From NCBI GenBank assembly GCA_021307315.1, contig JAJSPD010000056.1, positions 248,001 to 312,000 on the forward strand: a DNA stretch of 64,000 nt. Reading direction: 5' to 3'. This document shows, one piece after another, positions 22,272-33,876 of the stretch. A model generated the notes under the pieces. It worked only from the letters and a program-made list of their open reading frames with translations, was not told the DNA's origin and ran no database searches. Position 1 is the stretch's first letter; each line of letters starts with the position of its first letter. The DNA is from Bisporella sp. PMI_857. Lineage: Eukaryota; Ascomycota; Leotiomycetes; Helotiales; Helotiaceae. The position numbers were made by a program, and so were the translations under genes.

Positions 22272-24802
22272 TTACCGACTATGAACCACATCCCAAACCA
22301 TCTTTAGCGAACCTGGGTTTAATAGCTATGAGAGAAGAGGATGTCAGCAAGTATACTATAAAATGCGGAATGTAGTTTTGAGTTCTTAGACTATCTTCGT
22401 GTAACACGCGGATTAACTCACAGTGGAAACATCACCAAGATTCTCAATCACCTCTCCATCCAACATCTTCTTCAACAGCCTCCTCATGATCTTCCCTGAC
22501 CTTGTTTTGGGGAGGTCAGAAATTAGATAAACACATTTCGGCGCCGAAAATGGCCCAATGTCACGGCGCACTTCCTGAATCAACTCTTGCCGAATGTGAT
22601 CTCCTCTGTCGGCCTCGGGAACTACTGAATCTTTCAGGGACACAAAGGCCGTTATGGCTTGGCCATAAAGTTCATCATAGGATCCTACAACAGCCGCTTC
22701 GGCGACAATTGCTGTGTAGAAAAGTTAAAATATAGATCATAATGTGGAGTGCCAAGATGTACACTTATCCGCCCATTTTGAATGTTTACAATATGTGAGT
22801 TAACTTACAATTTTGCAGAAGGGCAGCCTCAATTTCGGCGGTAGAGATTCGATGACCAGCTACGTTGACAACATCATCTATGCGGCCAGAGATCCAATAA
22901 TATCCGTCTTCGTCACGCGTAGCACCATCTCCCGTGAACTAAAGGAAGGTCAGGATTAGCCTACAATTATCGTGCGCCGAGGTACTGAAAATAACGGGAA
23001 TAACTTGGCGGAAGCCATACATAATATCCCTTATAGACATCTAAATATGTCTCAATATATCTCTGATGTGAACCCCATACTGTTCGTGCCATACTCGGCC
23101 ATGGACGCTTGAATGCCAACACGCCCGTGGCTCTTTTCGAAACAATCTCTTTCCCTGACTCTGGATCCAGAATCACGGCCTCAATTCCGAAAAAAGGAAG
23201 ACAAGAGCTACCAGGCTTGGTGGGCGTAAGTCCGGCTAGTGGAGTGAGAACGTGACTTCCCGTTTCAGTTTGGAAATATGTCTATCGAAGTGAATAAGTT
23301 ACGCAGGATCACTTCCGTTAAAAATGTAGTTCAGATTTGAGATTTTTCCCGCTTCGGATGGCATGACTGTCACTTACATCTAGGATATGAACTTTGCCTT
23401 GTCCAATAATGCTGTTTGTCCATTTCCAGACCTCTGGGGCGATAGGCTCTCCGACGCATGCTAATACTCTTAGGGACTTGAGAGGCTGTTGAGATTTGAT
23501 AAAGGTGTCTCCTTGGCGCTTTAGTAGTCGCAACGATGTAGGAGCGGCATAGATATGAGTAACCCCGAGTCGATTGACAATGGCCCAATATCGCGAGGCA
23601 TCTGGATAGACAGGAGTGCCTTCATAGATGACTGTTACAATGCCAGCAAGAAGTGGCATGTAAGCTCCATAAGTATGTCCGGTGATCCAGCCAATATCAC
23701 CGGCGCAGAAAAATTTATCTTGAGGCTGGAGGTCAAAAGTGTATTTGCCATTCATTGCTGCTCCCAAAAGAAATCCGCCAACAGTATGCAGCAGTCCTTT
23801 AGGCTTGCCTGTCGATCCAGAGGTGTACAACAAAAAAAAACCGTCTTCGGCATCAAGAGGTTCAGCTGGGTAGTAGCCCGAGTACTTTGTCATTTCCTCG
23901 AACCACAGTTTGTCTCGGCCATCTAGCATCGGGATTTCGGCACCAGTATGCGAGAATACCAGGCAATATTTAATAGGAGTCGGCTCGCCGTTCGTCAACG
24001 CTTCATCAACAATCGACTTCAGCGGCACAATCTTCCCAGCACGGCGACCTTCATCCGCAGTGACGATAACCTTTGACTGAGCATCAAGGATCCGGCCTCG
24101 CAAAGCAGTAGCCGAGAACCCTGCAAAGACCACCGAGTGAATAGCCCCAATTCGAGCACACGCCAGCATCGCAACTACAACTTCAATCACCATCGGCATA
24201 TAAATTGTCACAATATCCCCTTTTCGAACGCCGAGCTGGCGTAGCACTTGAGCGGCCTTGCAGACTTCTTGCAGTAAATCACCGTAAGTCATCTGTCGGC
24301 ATTTTCCAGAGACAGGGTCGTCGGGTTCAGCCTCAATGGCAACCTTTTCTGGATTCTGGAATGCGTGCCGGTCCACGCAATTTACACATGCGTTGAGCTT
24401 CCCCCCAGGGAACCAGGCGGTGTTGCCATTTTTGAAATCGCCGTGGTGGACTTTCGAGAAATCGCTGTCCCATTGAAGAAGTTCACTGGCTTGCTTTGAC
24501 CAAAATGCATCTGGGTCTGTGAGTGACTGCTTATACAGCGTATGGTAATCATCCAAGCCGGTCAAAACTGGTGTTCCTGGATGGTTTCTTTTCCCGATTA
24601 GTGAGGGCCCATTTGGGGGCGCTGGTAAGTTAAGTCCAAACAACGGTATTTTGGGAATAGGTCAAAAATGTGACAAATGTTACGAAAAAAGTTGTAGAGA
24701 AACATACGAGAGATAAGCTGCTGGTACATCATAAATCTCTACTGGATCTACCGTGATGCTCTGGTCGTAAGACAATTCAGTGATTGTTGTGACACTGTTC
24801 AT
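22272..24802 (-). CDS. Acetyl-CoA synthetase-type acyl-CoA synthetase
   Basis: Six exons with consistent phases: 24802-24708, 24587-23378, 23281-23021, 22938-22809, 22711-22422 and 22325-22272, giving 679 residues, the normal length for fungal acetyl-CoA synthetase. It activates a short carboxylic acid as an acyl-adenylate and makes the CoA thioester. Visible motifs: [11 protein letters not shown] (AMP binding), [36 protein letters not shown], and the catalytic A10 lysine in TRSGKIMRR. The conserved DTYWQTE of fungal enzymes reads DTYFQTE here; the changed residue (Phe438) corresponds to the Trp that closes the acetate pocket in bacterial Acs (Trp414). A dedicated copy inside an NRPS cluster may make the acyl-CoA used to cap the peptide at the N-terminal C domain of NRPS-A, or replenish acetyl-CoA. 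No peroxisomal signal is obvious (C-terminus HSR). Confidence 0.9.
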
Positions 24803-26058
24803 TATGCGGACTTTTAATGCACATGTAACAGGATCATCAATGACGGGCGATCTATCTAATAAGGATGTCTTCGTGGATGGACGTAATAAAAAGGGCCTAA
24901 TCGCCCTAAACTACCTTTCTCTGAAAGGCTGAGAAATAGAAGGGATAACCAGTAACCCGGAACGCTTTTGAGCCTCAATGATCTCAGTTGACTTACATCC
25001 ATGGTATTTCGATATTTGGCCGTAAGCAATGCTTGGCGGATATGACCGGATATGATATGAAGATCGTTGATCATCTCTCCTTTCCGGGGAAGATACTTCC
25101 CGCTAAGCCCGACGACAGGGGGGGGGGGGGATCGTGAATAAACCTAACATGCCGGAATGATCAAGTTATGGAACAGTGTACCTATTAGTGAGGAAAGATT
25201 CTTAGTATCCTGCATATTAGCTTCCGGAGAACTTACGGTCGTATTCAGTGTATAATTAAACTACTAATAAAAAGTAAATAAAAAAATCAGGTGAGTGTCT
25301 TCCTTCAGAATTGTGCCAGAACTTCGGTCATTCGCTCCATTTGGAGTCCTGTATCTACCATCTCACCGCTAGGGAGGGGTCGTGACTTTGATGTGGCGAG
25401 ATGGTAGGTACAGGGCTCCATACCGCTCCTTAACCTTATTTTTCAGCAACCCAATTGTCGAACAAGGGGCTGTGGAAAAGGTGCATTCTATCATCATGAT
25501 TATTATCCCGGATATCAAACAAGACACTTTCCGACAACTAGTGAAACTTCAATCTCACCTCCAGGTACCATATTGGGCTAATGATGGCAAAATACGTTTA
25601 TATAGTAGGGTGCGACCCTACTGTCTCGTAAGTTTTCTGGCTGATTATGAATGGCTTTGAAACCTCGGGTAGATATCTCTTCTATCAAGATGTCTTACCC
25701 AACTACATATAGAGAGGATCCGTTTTATTTTTGATCGGGTGGCAAATTGAAATAGTAAATTTGGTGTTTTGGACTTTTGACTATTCAATATCAGGCGGCG
25801 ACCCTGGAAAGACGGAATAGAAAATCAGAGGTAGACGACAATCCCAACCTGTAGGAAACAGTATTCACGTGGCTGATATCTACCTACCTGAATAAGTAAA
25901 TATGCGCAGAGTTTGTTCAGCAATTGTAGAAATTTAGTGTCTTTTAATGAAGCAACCGCCTCAAACAGTGTATAGATAGAAGTATACTTTCGCATGAAAG
26001 AAGCACAGGAAAAGGCCGTCATGGCTTTCACAACCCGAACACGATATAATTCGAGATT
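24803..26058. other. Intergenic region upstream of ACS
   Basis: 1.26 kb. Contains TTCCGGA at 25222, a run of 13 G at 25118-25130 and a 25-bp-arm foldback at 25343-25419. The open frame 25382-25660 (plus) has no recognisable domain. Confidence 0.6.
25343..25419. repeat. Imperfect palindrome, 25-bp arms
   Basis: The arms 25343-25367 and 25395-25419 are reverse complements at 22 of 25 positions with a 27-base loop. All three mismatches are transitions. It could be a relic of a foldback element or a regulatory cruciform. Confidence 0.75.
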
Positions 26059-27797
26059 CTAAACACGCTCAAGATACCTCGACACCTCCCTATAACAAAC
26101 CGAACCAGATTAGTACAACATCCAGTAGAATGGTAAGATGATTCGTGAGCTTATAACATACCAGTCTGTGACCACTCCCTCATATCCCCTAACTTCTTTC
26201 ATCCTCGTAGCAGCAAATTGTTCCACAAAATCATCACCCAATACCTCTCTTGCTATGCTGCCTTTTCGAGTCATATCGGTGACAGCTTCCTTCAAACTGC
26301 GACTTAAAGATCTCTTTTCGCTCATCCGCTCTGGCTCTTCTCCCATAATAATTCTCTCATTCCCCGTCGTAATATTCTCTAGCGGCGGGATCTCAACTTG
26401 AAGTTTCTTTCCCATTCCCCGCAATCCACATCCTACTAGAGCTGCAAGGACGTACGGCGCGTTAGAATCCGCCCCAGGAACTCTACATTCGAATCTTGTC
26501 CCGCCGGACGCCCCGCCTGAGATAACTCGGATGCTCGCATTACGGTTATCGAAACCCCACGATACTGAAGACGCGGTCCAGTAATGTCGCTGTCCAAGCC
26601 GTTTATATGAGTTTATTGTCGGGCAAAGCAAGGGCATGATATCCGGAATTCCGCTGAGCAGGCCGGCCAGGAATGACCGTCCTGCATTGCTGACATACTC
26701 GAGAGCCTGAAAAGGGGCATTCTCATCTTTGTCTTCCCTGTCAAAAATCTTGTAATTCGGATTCTTAAGATCCACGAGGGATATATGCACATGCCCAGAA
26801 TTCCCAGGCATGTCAGATCCCGGCTTCGCCATGAACGTAGGCGTGATGCTGAATTCCTGGGCGATGCACTTGATAAGGTATTTGAAAAGAACACCACGGT
26901 CAGCGATTTTGTCGATACTGTTATATGCTAGTGATGCCTCGTATACCGGACCAGACTCTGTGTGAAGGCCGTCTATTGGGCAGTTAAAACTCTGGGTGGT
27001 GTCTTTGATGGCTTGATAATATGATTTATTTTCTGCCGTGCGAGTGAGCGAGTAGGTAAACATGCCTGTAGTGAGTTTTGGGAGCGAGGAGACGGAGAAC
27101 GACTGGAGCAATTCTATCAGGGATGATGTGCCGTGTGAGTTCTTTTCATTTCTGTAGTGGAAAAACTCATATTCGACTGGAGTTCTTTTTGTTAGCTACG
27201 ACCTATCTACGCTTGTATTCTGGAGTCACCGTACTTCCAGCTAGCGGTTCTACACCATACAGATTCCTCGCCTTGGATAATTGTGACGCAAGGACGCTTC
27301 GAGGGCACAGCGAAACAGGATCCATGGTCTTCGCATCATGAAAAGAAGCAAGGAAGAATGGCATGTTATTCTCCCATGGAATACGTCGATAACTATCTAG
27401 GTCGATCTTGGCCACCAAGTCTGGATATCCGAACTGAATGTGCGAGGTGGGAAGAGAAGCATCATAATATAACTGCAAATAAGTCGGCTGCCTCAGTATA
27501 TCTACTAATAAATAATTTCAAATTGAGCCCTGAGGGAAGATACTATTCTGTTTTCCAACTTGTGTTTTGGATGGATAAAAGGTGGCTGTTTCATCGGCAT
27601 ACCTCATCTGTCATATCCCAACCAAACACAACACTACACATTGGAAATCCCTTGGCCGATGCCTCGGTGGCCTTCACAAATTTCGAGTGTGCAATATCTT
27701 TGCCTCTTAATATGCCGTCCGCATCGATACCTGCGACTTTGATCCATGGGTCATTCGCGACTGCAGAAATGATCTGTTTGTGTCCTTCGGGAAGCAT
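26059..27797 (-). CDS. Glutamine synthetase-like amide ligase
   Basis: Four exons: 27797-27603, 27472-27235, 27176-26162 and 26089-26059; phases agree and the product is 492 residues. The start is the ATG at 27797, where homologues begin (MLPEGHKQ, then VAGIDADGILRGK). Class-III glutamine-synthetase fold: the metal/Glu-binding IEYEFF at 145-150, then HTESGPVYEAS, the ATP and substrate segment FMAKPGSD..NSGHVHISL, the DNRNASIRVISG block and FECRVPGADSN. The protein ends VTDWEVSRYLERV, the usual tail of FluG-C/GlnA3-type proteins. Such enzymes join glutamate, by its gamma-carboxylate, to ammonia or to amines such as polyamines and ethanolamine. Its place between ACS and the ABC exporter suggests it works on the cluster product or a precursor, for example an amine or amino-alcohol end; that is inference. 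It shares a 312-bp divergent promoter with the exporter. Confidence 0.88.
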
Positions 27798-28109
27798 TTT
27801 CTTGCAGTGAACTGCTTTAATTTAAGGTTAGGAATTACAATCTTGAAAACTAATTAAATTGTCCAAAGGGATGGCTACCTGTAACGCAAAATTCAGAGGT
27901 TAGGCCGTATGAAGATTTAAATTTCCGCTGATGGGGATCCGAATCATTAATGTACGGTACCGCTCGGAAAGCAATACCGAGAAGTACATTTCTATTTATC
28001 CGAAACGGACCGCATCGCCTAATATCAGCTAAGATTGGAATACCTCTCTTCTTCGTCAATTGCTAAACTGCTGCTGGCCTTTAAGTCCACAATAGAGATA
28101 TCGATCAGA
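27798..28109. promoter_or_regulatory. Divergent promoter of GS-like ligase and ABC exporter
   Basis: 312 bp between ATGs at 27797 (minus) and 28110 (plus). An open minus-strand frame inside it could splice to the ligase but has no ATG, so I treat it as non-coding. No CCGCGG or TTCCGGAA here. Confidence 0.5.
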
Positions 28110-31100
28110 ATGGAGTACCGGAATCCGCCCTTGAATCTCTGCGATGATGACTCCTTCGGTCCGTTGGTCAAGGACTCGTGCCCCCGAGGCACTGATTTGA
28201 CCTTACTCTTCGAAGAGGCCGCTTTATGCCTGGGACCTGGAATTTTCATGGTTGGTTTTGCATTTATGAGAATGTTTACGGCGAGAGCGGTGCACTGGTG
28301 GCCCCAAAGGAAAGCCACCACATTCAGCTACTGGATAAAGCTGGTAGGCTCATAAAAGTTTTGCCCAAATCATAAGTACTGATAGCCGCCATTAGACGAT
28401 ATACTTTTTCCATCTTATTCATGTAACCCTTCTCACAGTCCTTCACAATCGAGCACAGGCTATTGCTACAACATCGCAGCCGTGTGCCCGAACGAGCGTG
28501 TCTTTTCTAGCTGACTCTACTTCGGTGTTTGTGGCGCTATTTTTAATTCTCAACACATCCCAGGAAGAATCGACAACATCATGGGCAACGTCCCCAAGAC
28601 CTATTACGACATACCTGATGATTGGCTTTATAAGTGACCTGCTTCGGGCACGCACGCTCAGCTCGGCGTGTTCAGCGGACAAGTCGTTAGGCCTAGGATA
28701 CCTGATCCTTGGGCTGCTCAAACTGATAGCCATGGTGTTTGAACAGTTTCGAAAGTCACATAATCTGTCGAATTGTGTGGAAGATGATTCTGGAGTAATA
28801 TCAAGACTATTTTTTGGATGGCTTTACACTATGATTCGAAAAGGCTATAGAACACGTCTACAGATCAAAGATCTGCCAGTTACAAAATATAGTATACGAA
28901 TTAGCAGTCGTCAAGGAATCCAGGACACTATTCTCGAGCGCTTCAGGCCATCCTCGCCCCACTCAACATCCCGATTTGCTCTTCTCCGGAACATATTCAA
29001 TTCTTTTAGTTCGGCAATCGTTATAACTGTAATCTTACGTCTTTTACTCCTGATTGTGTCTTTGGCACAACCCATAATTATTCGATATACTCTTAAATTC
29101 GTTGAGAGCACGCAAAAAAGGCACGGAGCCTTCTTGATTTTAGGTGTAATACTTGTATACTGCGGAGCAGCAGTTTTATCTGGTGCTTACTGGCATTCCA
29201 TAAACAGTGCTGTTACTAGATTGCGAGGCGTTTTATTCGCCGCTATTTATAGGCGAGCTTTGCTATCTGAGAAAAACAAGGAAACTGACGCCAATGGAGC
29301 CGTCATTAGCTTAATGAGTTCAGATGTTGATGCTGTTTTGCAGGGATTTCGGTGGATACATGAAATTTGGGCTACTTTAATCACTACCGCTATTTCACTG
29401 TGGATGCTGTATGCAGAAGTGGGATTGGCGTAAGTCTCGACAGAAACATCCATTTTCAATTTCTACCACGAATATCTAATTTCTCCTGAGGCTGACATGT
29501 ATCTACTTCGTCCACAGGTTCTTGTCTCCGCTCGTATTCACTATTGGTATGTAATTTCCTCCGATAGTTAGATCAGAATCTCTCTTTTGCTAATGTGATT
29601 CTTCATTTTTAAGGTGTGACTATGGTTTCATCATATCTATCCAGGTATCTCAGGTCCCTCCAACAAGAATGGCTTCAAAGTACAGCTGAAAGAGTGGAGT
29701 ATACCCTCTATGCACTTCGGAACATGTTGGGAATCAAAATGTCTGGGATGTCTGATAAGATATCGGATGTAGTCTTGAACTATCGACATGTGGAGATTGA
29801 GAGGAGCAAGTGAGTGTAGCATGCTTAACATAGCCCGAAGGGTTGAAGTTCTTTCATACTTAGCCGCGGTGATATAACCAAGCTGATCGTTTTGTTAGAC
29901 AATTTAGGAAGATGCTGAGTCTTCTCTTAACGCTTGGTATGAGACCTTTCTCAATGACACATTTTTAATACTATTGAACGGCTTACGATTCTATAACTTT
30001 TTTAGCCAACGTATCCACGCTAGGTGTCACCCTTGCTACCCTAGGTACTTTTGCAGTGATGTCAAGATACACGGGCGAAGAACTCAGCTCAACTAAGATG
30101 TTCACAGCCTTGGCAATTCTACAGCTGCCTATGAGCGCGTTGCAGACTCTCATCTCCTCAGCCCCGCTCATGGCAGGAGCTATTGCATCCTTACAGAGAA
30201 TTCAAGAGTATTTAGCCCAAGAAGGTTCTCGAAACCTAGGGCCCGATACCTTAATGTTAAGTGATATATTGGGAACAAAAGCCCTCGAAAAGTCTCTGAA
30301 AGAAATGACAGGAGTTGTTCCGACGGTTTTCAGTATCGAAAATGGGACAATCGGATGGACATCCTCTAGGCCACTCCTGAAAAATGTTTCATTTCAAGTT
30401 CTACCCTCAGAAATTTGTTTCATTCTCGGACAGTAAGCAATCTTCAAGTTGATTCAGAATCTCTCTTATTGAGACTACCGTATTAGCCTTCCAGATCGCA
30501 TATTTTCTAACTTGCTTGCGAAATAGAGCTGGTTCTGGAAAATCAACTCTACTGGAAATTATCTCGGGCGGAACGCTGACACTCAAGTTTGTGATTTCAA
30601 TCTCAAGGGACTTCACTCATGCAGCATATTGCGAGCAAAGTCCTTGGCTTCCTAACGAAACGATTCAAAATGTCATCATCGGCGCCGAGAGATTCGAAAG
30701 CGCCTGGTTTGCTGACGTGATATCTCTGTGCTGCCTCACCAAGGATATCGCGGATCTCGAGAAAGGAATCAATACATTTGTTGGAACTGATGGGACTGGT
30801 CTGAGTGGGGGACAGAAGAAGCGTATTGTGAGCAGATTTTTCCCACCAAGGAAATATACTGAGAAATATAGGCTTTAGCACGAGCCATCTACTCGCGTGA
30901 CAAAGTGTTTATACTAGATGATCCACTCAGCAGTCTTGACGCCAACAGTGAGAATTCCCTTATTGAGAACCTTTTAGGTCCGAGAGGATATTTTAGATCT
31001 ATAGGTGCTACTGTTATTCTTGCGACAAGCATTGGTACGTCAAGTATCAACTCCCCACACTTTTCTTTAGAGACATTACTTACCCCGGTGTTAATTTTTA

Positions 31101-33876
31101 GCCAAACATCTTCATTATGCCGACCGCGTCTTTATGATACAGGGAGGGCTGGTTACTGAACATTGCGCCTATGAAGGTTTGGAAGCTGGTAGTGACGACA
31201 AAATCTTTTATTCAGAGGTGCATGATCAGGGTAATCCCTCAATCATAGAGGAAGAGGACAACAATGAAGCGGTGGGCGACACTGTTCAAGGCCATATCCA
31301 CGGAATATTAGATACGCTGCAAAAGGGTCCCCAACCTAAGTAAGTCGTCCCTCCACACTTATTGGGCGCAGCAGCTTACAAACTACTTTTGAAGAGCCTC
31401 TATGGTGGAATATAAACTCTACGTATCGTCCATCGGGAGGAAGAATTTCGTCATTTTTATACTCTTGTCTGCCTCAATTGCCGCAGCTTCTCTGGCTCGA
31501 AGTATGTACCTCCATATTATTTGCCATACCCCTCTTATAAAATACTCGGCTTGGTTCTGGCAGTCAATATCCAAGACCTTCGACTAATTGAATTTGTGGC
31601 CAAGGTTTGGAGCTGAAGAGAATCTCACAATACTACTCCCATGATGCCTATAACCATCTTGGGGTTTATATTAGCCTCGTAGCAACGACTTTGATGTTTA
31701 TTTTATGGTGGAATTGGTAAGTTATCTACCATTACATGGCAGTTAACTGCGGCATATTCAATGCCATTCAATTCCCGCTAACTCTTCGACCTCGTACACT
31801 GTAGGCATTTTTATATTTACGGAGTAGGAACTTCGGGCACGCATCTTCACAAGATCCAATGGGACGCGCTTATAGAGTATGTTCATTCTATGTTGAGTTC
31901 CAGTTCGGTAACTGATGGTCGGCCTATTCAGTTCACCGATGTCTTTTTTCACTACAACAGGGCAAGGGGAGATCATGAACAGTTTTACCCAAGATCTAAG
32001 ATATGTCGACAAAGATCTCCCGACTGCTCTTTCATCGGCGAGTTTAGGTTAGTTGAGCTTATATCCCCGCGCGAGAATCCCAAAATCTTGACGAAGGATG
32101 ATGCTAATATTTCAATGTCGGCACAAACAGCTATCTTCCTAGTAATAGTGAATACCCTGATTGCGGTAATGGCAACGAAATTCACAGCATTCGCAGCCCC
32201 ATTCCTTGCAATAGCTTTCTGGCTAGTGTGCCGCACCTACCTCCGAATCTCCTTTCAGATCCGACTCCTCGACCTCAACTCCGCCTCTCCAGTTTTCAAC
32301 CATGCGATCGAGACCATGCGTGGAATTCGCACTATTCGTTCGTTTGGCTGGGTAGATCATTTTTATACCAAGTTTTTGGGCATCTTGGATAACAGCCAGA
32401 GACCGTATTATACAATGTTTGCAATCCAACAGTTGCTCCAGGTAGTCCTAGATTTATTTGTGGCAATCGTTGCAGTTATCACATGTCTAGCTGCCATCGC
32501 TTCGCGAAGTTCGATGGACACGGGGATGTTGGGTCTTACTCTTACGAGTCTGGTATGTGGTAAATTTCTCCGCTTGTCTTTTATCCTCTTTTCTTGCGGT
32601 GGTCTTCCCGTGGATTTCCTCTATTTCCATCCTGTACTAGCCTTGAGTCGATCTAATACGGTATACCTCCGTAGATGACCCTAGGAGGCAGCATGAAGTT
32701 ATTTGTCCGTTCGTGGACAGATCTCGAAACTTCAATCGGTGCGATTGGGCGTATCAACACATTCGTGACTAAGTCGAAGTCAGAACATGACCTTGATGGC
32801 TGTCAACATCAGGGATATAATTATCCCTCCTCATCAGATACTTTACAACATTGGCCGAATGATGGATCTGTTGCCTTCCAAAACTTCACAGCAGCTTTTG
32901 GGTATGTCTCGAGACATGTTTATTCAGGGTGATAGCCTAGTTAACATGATTTTCCTTTTAATTGCATTATCTATGCTCTTTTAATACAAGGAATATATTT
33001 TCTCGTATCCTGTGGCAGATCCTAGAGAGGAAAAGTACTAATATATTCGTTCCCAACAGCATAGATGAACCGCCTGTAATCCGTAACATCAACTTGAAGA
33101 TATATCACGGCGAGCGAGTCGCCATTTGTGGACGAAGTGGAAGGTGAGCTCCCTCGTTCCGCTTTAACCTCTTATAACATAGCCATATCGAAAATTCAAG
33201 TAACTGATCTCTCATTCCCAGCGGAAAAACCTCTTTGGTCTCCTCACTCTTCAGCCTCACCAGCACCATATCCGGGGAGGTTCTCATCAGCGACCTACCC
33301 ATATCCAACCTTTGCGTTCAGAAACTGCGCGAATGCATTGCCGGCCTCCCGCAAGATACTTTTTTCCTTCCCGGCAGTGTACGTGATAATTTCAGAATTT
33401 ACCATGACCGCGACAACCGCAGCGTCTCCTCACGGGTGAACAATGTAGAGGCGGAAGATAGGTTAACAACGTCAATGGTGGGTTGTCTTAGCGATCTTGG
33501 AATTTATCATAAAATTATCGCAGCGGGCGGCCTCGATTGCCCCACTATCTCTCTGACGACGCTTCTCTCGCATGGCGAGAAACAACTTTTCAATCTCGCA
33601 CGGTTGAGCATTACCTCTTCGCCAATTGTAGTGATGGATGAAGCGGCAAGTTCTATAGATGACGAAACGGAGAGGTTGGCGAGGGTGTTCATGAGGAAGA
33701 GGCTTGCGGGAAAGACGATCATCGGGGTCGTCCATCGGTTGGGGAGTTTGGTGGAAGAGGATTGGGATCGGTACGTGCTTATGGATGGGGGAAGGATAAC
33801 TGAGACGGGCCATATGAGAGAGTCGGGGAGAGGAGAGAAGTTTGCAAAGTTCATGACAGGCGGTGGCGGAACTTAA
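28110..33876 (+). CDS. ABC transporter, ABCC (MRP) type
   Basis: A many-exon gene from the ATG at 28110 (MEYRNPPLNLCDDDSFGP, then TDLTLLFEE, the usual fungal ABCC opening) to the stop at 33876. An N-terminal helical region is followed by TMD1 (about 28960-30200), NBD1, TMD2 (about 31400-32680) and NBD2. NBD1: Walker A AGSGKST (split by an intron at about 30434-30527), Q-loop EQSPWLPNETI, signature LSGGQKKR, Walker B VFILDDP with Asp for Glu, as is common in ABCC NBD1. NBD2: Walker A GRSGSGKT (split by an intron near 33142), signature-like LSHGEKQ, Walker B VVMDEA, H-loop VVHR. Reading frame can be followed through all middle introns by phase, for example PMSFFTTTGQGEIM in TMD2. The exon 1/2 junction (after WIKL, about 28343 to 28439) does not fit in phase with the obvious GT/AG pair. 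Probable exporter of the peptide at plasma or vacuolar membrane. Confidence 0.88.

Noticed and set aside
27850..28059. Possible extra 5' exon of the GS-like ligase (frame ending SSYGLTSEFCVT, good donor)
   Set aside because: It can splice in phase, but the frame has no ATG and opens after a stop; homologous proteins start near the ATG at 27797.
28025..28321. 98-codon minus-strand ORF
   Set aside because: Antisense to the conserved first exon of the ABC exporter.
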